Shown piece by piece: positions 6,211 through 11,242 of a DNA stretch of 11,242 nucleotides. Every line of letters begins with the position of its first letter. Within the stretch, counting starts at the first letter, position 1. Position numbers and translations under genes: made by a program. A model generated the notes under the pieces. The model was given only the letters and a program-made list of their open reading frames with translations, did no database searches and was not told the DNA's origin. The stretch is from Flavobacteriales bacterium. Lineage in GTDB: Bacteria > Bacteroidota > Bacteroidia > Flavobacteriales_D > Sanyastnellaceae. The stretch spans positions 1 to 11,242 of the forward strand of contig DQRJ01000011.1 of the NCBI GenBank assembly GCA_015663855.1, written 5' to 3'.

Positions 6211-7228
6211 CAAATACGCCCTACTACGATATCGCATTATTGATCGGTGCATCAACAACTCTCGTAACCCCTTCCCTTCTAAGGAAAAACTTCGTGGTGC
6301 TTGCGAAGAGGCTCTGTACGGGAGTGATGGCGAACATATCAGTGTATCAACGATAGAGAAGGATATTTGGGCTATGAGAAACGAGTCCGAATTAGGATAT
6401 TACGCGCCCATCTCATACCACAGGGATCAACGAGGGTATTTCTACGAAGAAGAAGGATATAGCATTAACGAGGTGCAATTAAACGACGACGATTTAGACG
6501 CCATAAGGTTCGCTGCAAACACCCTCATACAATTTAGAGATCTTCCAATTTTTAAGCAATTCGACGAAGCTATCGGAAAAATAGCCGACAGACTTTCAGT
6601 TGCACCAGATTTAGACACTACGGGAGTCGATAGATTTATGCAATTTGAATCAACCCCATCTGCAAAGGGGTCTAAACATTTGGCGCCCTTACTCGCGGCA
6701 GCAAGAAATCACTATCCAATTAAACTTGGGTACAGGAAGTTTTCTTCAGAAAGCGACAAATCATATCTCGTTCACCCATATCTGCTTAAGGAATATAGAA
6801 ATCGTTGGTATTTACTCGCATGGGATCCCGAAAGAAAATTCATCCGAACGTTCGGTTGCGATAGAATAACTAACATCACACCACTTGAAAATTCAACCTT
6901 CACCACCTTGCCCTCATTCGATTCTGATTCCTACTTCAAACACGCTGTGGGAATTACTGTAATAGACGATTCTAACCCCGTTGACGTCGTATTCGTGTGC
7001 GACCCCATCCTAGCTCGCTACCTAGAATCTAAACCACTCCACCCCTCCCAAACCATTACCCACCTCGATTCGACCACCCAAATCACCCTCCACGTCCTAA
7101 TTACGTACGAACTAGTTCAATGGATCTTGGGATTTTCGGCGGATATAAAAATAATTTCTCCTCCAAGCCTTCGTTCGAAACTTCAAGAACGCCTATCGGC
7201 AGCACAAGAACTATACGAAAAAACCTAG
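6200..7228 (+). CDS. WYL-domain transcriptional regulator (YafY/PafC-like)
   Basis: A 342-residue protein with an N-terminal winged helix-turn-helix (about 5-80; SVSTIEKDIWAMR at 48-60 is the likely recognition helix), a linker, a WYL domain (about 160-230) and a C-terminal WCX-type domain (about 255-342). The signature NRWYLLAWDPERKFIRTF (201-218) with WYL at 203-205 and the following DRI (221-223) are typical. WYL domains are ligand- or nucleic-acid-sensing modules that control DNA-binding proteins in DNA damage, phage defence and metabolic regulation. It overlaps the muramidase-like gene by 11 bases and ends a three-gene unit, so it may regulate its own operon or respond to envelope state (inference). 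The coding strand of the C-terminal part (about 7021-7080) is extremely C-rich and G-poor. Two stem-loops follow the stop codon. Confidence 0.92.
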   Translation: MPANKYALLRYRIIDRCINNSRNPFPSKEKLRGACEEALYGSDGEHISVSTIEKDIWAMRNESELGYYAPISYHRDQRGYFYEEEGYSINEVQLNDDDLDAIRFAANTLIQFRDLPIFKQFDEAIGKIADRLSVAPDLDTTGVDRFMQFESTPSAKGSKHLAPLLAAARNHYPIKLGYRKFSSESDKSYLVHPYLLKEYRNRWYLLAWDPERKFIRTFGCDRITNITPLENSTFTTLPSFDSDSYFKHAVGITVIDDSNPVDVVFVCDPILARYLESKPLHPSQTITHLDSTTQITLHVLITYELVQWILGFSADIKIISPPSLRSKLQERLSAAQELYEKT

Positions 7229-7259
7229 TGTTTACGGGGCTTCGCCCACAACGTAAATA
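7229..7259 (+). other. Stem-loop directly after the WYL gene
   Basis: TTTACG (7231-7236) pairs with CGTAAA (7252-7257), extended outward by T7229-A7259 and a G-T wobble at 7230/7258. GGGC (7237-7240) pairs with GCCC (7244-7247) around a TTC loop, leaving ACAA (7248-7251) as a bulge. It begins right after the stop codon. No T-run follows, so it is not a standard intrinsic terminator. It could act as an mRNA 3'-end stabiliser or as part of a structured leader with the next hairpin. Confidence 0.5.
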
Positions 7260-7271
7260 GAGTAAGTAGCG

Positions 7272-7323
7272 GATTCGGTCATTTGTAAGGTAATCAATAG
7301 ATAAACCTTATAAACCCCGAATC
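7272..7323 (+). promoter_or_regulatory. Large two-part inverted repeat ending one base before the orphan gene start
   Basis: The outer stem is GATTCGG (7272-7278) with CCGAATC (7317-7323), 7 perfect pairs. The inner stem is TTTGTAAGGT (7282-7291) with ACCTTATAAA (7305-7314), 10 pairs including one G-T wobble. The internal loop is TCA/CC, and the terminal loop is 13 bases (7292-7304). The ATG at 7325 follows one base after the structure, so in RNA this stem would sit on or beside the ribosome landing site. The possibilities are a translational control element, a processed small RNA, or a DNA operator for a dimeric protein such as the upstream WYL regulator. No T-tract is present. Confidence 0.55.
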
Positions 7324-7324
7324 G

Positions 7325-7609
7325 ATGTCTATCCCTCTTAACACCCTCTGCCTTTCAGATAGCAGCTCAACTATCAACGATATCGCTCAAGCTCGTTTAT
7401 GGGTTAATTCATTCCCTAGACCGTCTGGATTCAACCCTTACGCTTGGAATACAACTAAACGCATCGCTCTAGAAATATGGAAATGTTATTTCGCTAATCG
7501 ATCATTTGAAAGAACCGTAAATTTTATGCACCCTTCATTCTACATAATGATTCGCACTCCAGAAGGAGCGCCATTGCTAGTAGAGCGGTCAATTAGAGGG
7601 CTTAATTAG
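7325..7609 (+). CDS. Orphan 94-residue protein, function unknown
   Basis: I do not recognise this protein. It is soluble-looking, with no signal peptide or membrane segment. Aromatic residues are frequent (three Trp and several Phe/Tyr), and the C-terminus is basic (VERSIRGLN). Residues about 40-60 (AWNTTKRIALEIWKCYFANR) could form an amphipathic helix. The ATG at 7325 sits immediately after a large stem-loop. The region carries no competing gene on either strand. The plus strand is C-rich here (hand count for 7321-7440: 36 C, 17 G), unlike era. It could be a real lineage-specific gene, the remnant of a larger gene, or a chance open frame; the length and its filling of an otherwise empty gap favour a real gene only moderately. 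Confidence 0.5.
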   Translation: MSIPLNTLCLSDSSSTINDIAQARLWVNSFPRPSGFNPYAWNTTKRIALEIWKCYFANRSFERTVNFMHPSFYIMIRTPEGAPLLVERSIRGLN

Positions 7610-7660
7610 GCAAAAGACAAATGATTTACAATTAGTTGTGGAAAAGTAGCTGAGTTTTTA

Positions 7661-7691
7661 TTTGGATTGCGGAATCTTGACCTTATATTGC
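7661..7691 (+). promoter_or_regulatory. Possible weak promoter for the SiaB-like kinase gene
   Basis: TTTG (7661-7664) and TATATTGC (7684-7691) are separated by 19 bases. This resembles the Bacteroidota -33/-7 arrangement, but the second box has one T too few compared with TAnnTTTG. Transcription from it would start near 7697, giving about a 65-base leader to the ATG at 7763. The rest of the 7610-7762 gap holds nothing else recognisable. Confidence 0.25.
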
Positions 7692-7762
7692 ACTGAGGCC
7701 TATTCGTGGGGTTTTTATGTTCACTCGTCGACGTTTTAACCCTATTCACCGCCCGCTTTCTA

Positions 7763-8344
7763 ATGACACGATCTCCGTCAAATACCCAGTCTACGCTTAT
7801 GCGCGAATTGCAATCTAGGTTGCACTGCGTTTCTGATGCCCAAAATAACAGCCTCGGTGTCTTAGTATCTTATGCCGGGCCACTAGACACCTCTTCTGGT
7901 GATTCAATTCTTCTTCTTTCAGAAAGAGCCGTCCTACATAGTGGGTCTCCTCGAAAAGAAATGAAACGAGTTTGTAATGTGGTGATTGAGTGCATTCAAA
8001 ACGTCAGTAGACACGGATGGATTGACGAAAAAGGTGAGACACTTCTATACCTAACTTTAGAACACACACCTGTTGGGTTTCAAATCCAATGTGGTAACAT
8101 CGTTGATATAGATATGGCATCAACCCTTCGTTCTAAATTAAACGAAGTAAATGGCCTAAATCATTCTGAGTTAAGGATACGCTATATAGAAATCCTTTGT
8201 CAATCTGGCATGAGTGAGTCAGGTGGGGCCGGACTGGGACTAATGAGTATGGCTAAGCGATGTGCGGGTCCTCTCGAATACGAACTTACCGAACAAGATG
8301 ATGATTTATTCCTGTTCACTATGACCGTTACAGTAAAAAACTAA
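7763..8344 (+). CDS. SiaB-like GHKL protein kinase (DUF6272 type)
   Basis: A 193-residue protein resembling the SiaB family of small GHKL-fold Ser/Thr kinases, which in Pseudomonas phosphorylate the partner protein SiaC in a partner-switching signalling pathway. The ATP-lid and N-box features are visible: VVIECIQNVSRHG (73-85), with E76 and N80 as the expected Mg2+/ATP residues, and GGAGLGLMSMAK (154-165) as the G-box. The GHKL 'DxGxG' box is degenerate here (QCGNIVDID, 109-117), which fits the family. I chose the ATG at 7763; the upstream GTG at 7706 would add 19 hydrophobic residues that are not expected of a cytosolic kinase. No SiaC-like (DUF1987) or SiaA-like phosphatase gene is next to it. 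The stop codon directly abuts the stop of the opposing gene at 8345. The gene is probably transcribed alone. Confidence 0.75.
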   Translation: MTRSPSNTQSTLMRELQSRLHCVSDAQNNSLGVLVSYAGPLDTSSGDSILLLSERAVLHSGSPRKEMKRVCNVVIECIQNVSRHGWIDEKGETLLYLTLEHTPVGFQIQCGNIVDIDMASTLRSKLNEVNGLNHSELRIRYIEILCQSGMSESGGAGLGLMSMAKRCAGPLEYELTEQDDDLFLFTMTVTVKN

Positions 8345-9601
8345 TTAGGTCTTCCTTTCTTTCTTCTTAGCTGCTGGAAATAGAATGTTATTCAGTATCA
8401 GCCTATATCCCGGAGAATTCGGGTGCAAATTCAAATCTGTTGGTGGATCATTCACCATATGTCTATAATCCTCTGGATCGTGTCCGCCATAGTAAGTCCA
8501 TTGACCTTGACCAAGTTCTCCGTGAATGTACTTCGCAGTAGTTAGATTACGATTGTCACCCATAATCGTTACGTCCGATCTGATGAATTCTTTTCGAAAT
8601 GAAGTTGTTTGGCCCATAAACCCGGCAATAACCCGTTTATGGCTTTGAGTCAACATAGTAGGAACAATATCCCATTTTGCAGAAAAATCGAACAATGTGA
8701 AGAAATCATTTATGGGCTTAATTTTGCCATGATCCTTCGTACCATCAATTTCTGAGAATTCATAAACCAAGGGATTCATCTCTAGTTTATAGTTTTGGAA
8801 GGCCAAACCTTGAGTGAAATCTAGCTTAGAGGATGCCTGTGATTCAGCTGGATCTCCATCGAACATTGACTCGCATATATCTACTTCTTGAGCCGCTAGA
8901 GCAATATCGTACGAATCAGTCCCCGAGCACATCGTGAAAAGGAATCCTCCTCCTAAAACGAAATTCCTTATCGATACTCCAACCTTTCTTTTCATTTCAC
9001 TAACCTTCTGAAACCCCATCATCTGAGCAGACGCATTTTGGGATTCTACCTCATCTTGGTACCATGTAGCAGTTCTATATGCTTTATAAAATCTACCAAA
9101 CTGACCTGTAAAGTCTTCGTGATGAAGATGAAGCCAGTCATATTTCGGAAGTTCTCCGGTAAGTATTGCCTCATCATAAACTATATCATATGGAATCTCC
9201 GCATATGTAAGCACTAAGGTCACAGCATCATCCCAAGGCAATTTCCCCGCCGGACTATATACAGCGACTTTAGGAGCGACTTCTAACTTCACTCTTTCCA
9301 TATTTATCTCAGGATCTGCTATCTCATTAAGAATTTGGGCTGCTTGAACATCCGCAATTATTTGATAAGACACTCCTCTTATTATACACTCATTCTCAAT
9401 GTCAGGAATGTTTTGAAAAAGAAAGCTACCTCCCCTATAATTCAGTAACCATTCCGCTGCTACACCATTTTCCAAAACCCAAAAAGTGACTCCGTAAGCT
9501 TTAAGATGATTCGCTTGCGTTTCATCCATGGGTATTAAAATCTTCGATGCAAAAGCCTGGGTAACTAATAATAAACACAGCCCAGTAAATAATGACTTCA
9601 T
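8345..9601 (-). CDS. Secreted conserved protein conventionally annotated 'asparagine synthetase B' (function unproven)
   Basis: A 418-residue protein matching a well-conserved Bacteroidota family usually found beside dnaB and often labelled asparagine synthetase B. The start at ATG 9601 gives a clean signal peptide (MKSLFTGLCLLLVTQAFA, cleavage after A18). The ATG at 9628 would overlap dnaB and spoil the signal, so it is rejected. Conserved blocks include KILIPMDETQANHLKAYG (20-37), SPAGKLPWDDAVTLVLTYAEIPYD (116-139), DWLHLHHEDFTGQ (155-167), GGGFLFTMCSGTDSYDIALAA (217-237), FFTLFDFSAKWD (300-311) and GELGQGQWTYYGGHDPEDY (361-379). There is no N-terminal Cys2 glutaminase domain and no ATP-pyrophosphatase motif, so asparagine synthesis is not supported. 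The MCSGT segment (224-228) looks like the nucleophile elbow of class-I amidotransferase-like folds (inference). It lies 7 bases downstream of dnaB on the same strand. Confidence 0.88.
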   Translation of the reverse strand: MKSLFTGLCLLLVTQAFASKILIPMDETQANHLKAYGVTFWVLENGVAAEWLLNYRGGSFLFQNIPDIENECIIRGVSYQIIADVQAAQILNEIADPEINMERVKLEVAPKVAVYSPAGKLPWDDAVTLVLTYAEIPYDIVYDEAILTGELPKYDWLHLHHEDFTGQFGRFYKAYRTATWYQDEVESQNASAQMMGFQKVSEMKRKVGVSIRNFVLGGGFLFTMCSGTDSYDIALAAQEVDICESMFDGDPAESQASSKLDFTQGLAFQNYKLEMNPLVYEFSEIDGTKDHGKIKPINDFFTLFDFSAKWDIVPTMLTQSHKRVIAGFMGQTTSFRKEFIRSDVTIMGDNRNLTTAKYIHGELGQGQWTYYGGHDPEDYRHMVNDPPTDLNLHPNSPGYRLILNNILFPAAKKKERKT

Positions 9602-9608
9602 TAAATTA

Positions 9609-11147
9609 TTAGAAATGGGGGTTATCATCTAAATCCTCATTCATTTTAGATCCTACAGTAATAGTCCCAGAATTAGCAAAAGCTGTGTTTGGAGACATTG
9701 AATCTCCTCCAAACGCATTATCCGAAAAGGAACGATAATCAGTAAACTTCGCCAAATGCTTTACGAACTTAAGATTAATCGTTCCTAAACTTCCATGCCT
9801 ATGTTTTGCAATAATGAATTCTGCCAAACCATCAGTATCTAGTCCATCGGGGTGGTCCGTGAATCCATAATACTCAGGCCTGTAGATAAATGAAACTATA
9901 TCAGCATCTTGTTCAATCGCTCCAGACTCTCGAAGATCAGATAGTATAGGTTTTCTATCCCCTCCCCTTGTTTCAACCATACGACTAAGTTGAGAAAGAG
10001 CAATCACAGGGATATCTAATTCCTTAGCGATTGATTTTATCGATCTCGAAATTGATGAAATTTCTTGCTCACGATTACCTCCTCCACTCGAACTACCGTT
10101 CATCAATTGTAAGTAATCAATCACAACCAAATCAATCCCATGAGTTGATTTTAATCTTCTGCACTTAGCTCTAAGTTCAAAAACGTTCAACCCTGGTGTA
10201 TCATCAATAAACAAAGGTGCTTTTGATAATTTTCCAATTCTATCGTGCAATTGTTGATACTCGTGATCTTCAAGTGTCCCTGTTCTGAATTTATCAGAAC
10301 TGATTTCTGTTTCTGCAGAAATCAATCTTTGAACTAACTGAACCGAAGACATCTCAAGAGAGAAAACAGCAACTGGAATACCTTGATCGACAGCAACGTT
10401 TCTTGCCATTGTAAGAACGAAAGCTGTTTTACCCATTCCAGGTCTTGCCGCCAAAACAATCATATCTGACCTTTGCCATCCACCTGTAATCTTATCTAAA
10501 TCTGCAAATCCTGATGGCACTCCACTAACACCACCATCTTGCGCTCTTGCTTTATCAATATTATCAATAGCTTTCTTTACCACCACATTCATGGTCTCAA
10601 AACTCTTTCTGATATTACCCTCCGCAACTGCAAACAATCCTGATTCAGCTTCGTCAAGAAGATCGAATACATCAGTTTTTTCATCAAATGCCTTTTCGAT
10701 GATATCACTAGAAACTCGAATTAACTCTCTTTGAATATATTTTTGAGCGATAATTCTAGCATGAAACTCAACGTTTGCGGTACTTGCAATTCTCGTTGTC
10801 AAATTCGCGATATAATAAGGTCCTCCAACTAACTCTAAATCACCAGATTTTTTTAATGCTTCAGTAACCGTTAATAAATCAATCGGCTCTGAGTCATTAA
10901 ATAAATTCTGAATAACATCAAAGATCTTTTGATGAGCCGGCTTATAGAAACTACTCGGACTAAGTACATCAATTACAGAATTAACCGCTGTTTGTTCGAG
11001 CATCATTGCTCCTAAAACGGCTTCTTCTAAATCTACTGCCTGAGGTATAACTCTTCCATGTGTTGTCTCGGACATTGTTGTTTTACTTAACGAAGAGAGA
11101 CGGTCAGTAGTTTTACTCATTTTATTTGACGATGATGGTGTTTGCAT
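9609..11147 (-). CDS. dnaB: Replicative DNA helicase DnaB
   Basis: DnaB is the hexameric 5'-3' helicase of the replication fork. With the ATG at 11147 it has 512 residues. An N-terminal DnaB_N domain (about 34-135, starting IPQAVDLEEAVLGAMML) is followed by a linker and a RecA-like domain (about 200-475). Visible motifs are Walker A ARPGMGKT (234-241), catalytic FSLEMSS (262-268), Walker B VVIDYLQL (341-348), QLSRMVETR (386-394), DLRESGAIEQDAD (404-416) and the arginine-finger region AKHRHG (447-452). There is no intein. The start codon could lie later (M10 or M25 of this numbering). The TTG at 11160-11162 is unlikely because it falls in a -7-like box (TAACTTGC, minus strand, 11159-11166). 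After KFTDY (467-471) comes a tail of about 41 residues ending EDLDDNPHF. It is probably co-transcribed with the downstream secreted-protein gene. Confidence 0.96.
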   Translation of the reverse strand: MQTPSSSNKMSKTTDRLSSLSKTTMSETTHGRVIPQAVDLEEAVLGAMMLEQTAVNSVIDVLSPSSFYKPAHQKIFDVIQNLFNDSEPIDLLTVTEALKKSGDLELVGGPYYIANLTTRIASTANVEFHARIIAQKYIQRELIRVSSDIIEKAFDEKTDVFDLLDEAESGLFAVAEGNIRKSFETMNVVVKKAIDNIDKARAQDGGVSGVPSGFADLDKITGGWQRSDMIVLAARPGMGKTAFVLTMARNVAVDQGIPVAVFSLEMSSVQLVQRLISAETEISSDKFRTGTLEDHEYQQLHDRIGKLSKAPLFIDDTPGLNVFELRAKCRRLKSTHGIDLVVIDYLQLMNGSSSGGGNREQEISSISRSIKSIAKELDIPVIALSQLSRMVETRGGDRKPILSDLRESGAIEQDADIVSFIYRPEYYGFTDHPDGLDTDGLAEFIIAKHRHGSLGTINLKFVKHLAKFTDYRSFSDNAFGGDSMSPNTAFANSGTITVGSKMNEDLDDNPHF

Positions 11148-11158
11148 GATTGCAGAGT

Positions 11159-11166
11159 GCAAGTTA
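11159..11166 (-). promoter_or_regulatory. Candidate -7 box (TAACTTGC) for dnaB
   Basis: On the minus strand TAACTTGC lies 11 bases upstream of the ATG at 11147, the same geometry as the era box, but it lacks one T of the TAnnTTTG consensus. No TTG element at normal spacing is evident. It would yield a nearly leaderless dnaB transcript. Confidence 0.25.
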
Positions 11167-11180
11167 CGTTTTTGTCGATT

Positions 11181-11230
11181 ACTGTTTTGAACAATTAATT
11201 GACTGTCTTTTCAACAACTACAGTTTTGCA
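11181..11230. repeat. Repeated ACTGTTTT-like motifs and a palindrome upstream of dnaB
   Basis: ACTGTTTTGAACAA (11181-11194) is echoed by ACTGTCTTTTCAACAA (11202-11217), and CAGTTTTGCA follows at 11221-11230. Between the first two lies the perfect 10-base palindrome CAATTAATTG (11192-11201). The spacing of the motifs is about 20 bases, close to two helical turns, so they could be sites for a DNA-binding protein controlling dnaB or the gene beyond the window edge. No gene is visible in 11148-11242. Confidence 0.35.
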
Positions 11231-11242
11231 CCATAAATAGAC

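Noticed and set aside
7229..7323. Intrinsic terminator after the WYL gene
   Set aside because: Strong stems are present, but neither is followed by a T-run, so I list them as stem-loops rather than terminators.
7706..7762. GTG start giving the SiaB-like kinase a hydrophobic N-terminus
   Set aside because: The added 19 residues look like a chance extension; the family is cytosolic and the ATG at 7763 gives normal length.
9602..9628. Earlier ATG for the secreted protein, overlapping dnaB
   Set aside because: It would put nine polar residues in front of an otherwise perfect signal peptide; ATG 9601 leaves a clean 7-base gap.
9609..11147. Intein or frameshift in DnaB
   Set aside because: All helicase motifs are contiguous with normal spacing; there is no insertion near Walker A or motif 4.

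Overview
The window looks like chromosome of a member of the Bacteroidota, most likely a marine-type Flavobacteriales bacterium. The grounds are Bacteroidota-style protein sequences (Tgt without zinc cysteines, the secreted 'asparagine synthetase B'-like protein next to dnaB, a CxxCH haem-binding protein, a SiaB-like kinase), weak or absent Shine-Dalgarno sequences, and TAnnTTTG-type -7 promoter boxes close to start codons. It is AT-leaning and very compact: 12 protein genes, and no gene-free stretch longer than about 150 bases. I see no tRNA, rRNA, CRISPR array, transposase or phage gene.

Left part (1-2473, + strand): a small membrane-anchored haem-binding protein, then era (ribosome-assembly GTPase) and ispE (MEP-pathway kinase) as a tight pair. 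They converge on, and overlap by 22 bases with, a minus-strand pair: an LptF/LptG-family permease (2452-3561) and tgt (3558-4688), which are coupled by a 4-base TTGA overlap. tgt has a TACATTTG box upstream, which argues for a GTG start at 4688.

Middle (4774-7228, + strand): a three-gene unit with gaps of 6 and -11 bases: a DUF554 (YqgA-like) inner-membrane protein, a membrane-anchored lysozyme-fold/N-acetylmuramidase-like protein, and a WYL-domain transcriptional regulator. This is the least predictable gene set here and may be a small envelope-sensing module. It is followed by a 94-base gap almost filled by two successive imperfect stem-loops (7229-7259 and 7272-7323). The second ends one base before the ATG of an orphan 94-residue protein (7325-7609).

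Right part: a stand-alone SiaB-like GHKL kinase (7763-8344). Its stop codon abuts the stop of a convergent secreted protein conventionally named 'asparagine synthetase B' (8345-9601), which shows none of the asparagine synthetase domains. Upstream of that, 7 bases away on the same strand, is dnaB (9609-11147), the replicative helicase, with an acidic C-terminal tail ending in F that loosely resembles the SSB interaction tip.

Most of the window is housekeeping (translation, tRNA modification, isoprenoids, LPS export, replication). The points worth a second look are the structured leader plus orphan gene, the DUF554-muramidase-WYL unit, the misnamed secreted protein, the zinc-less Tgt and the DnaB tail.
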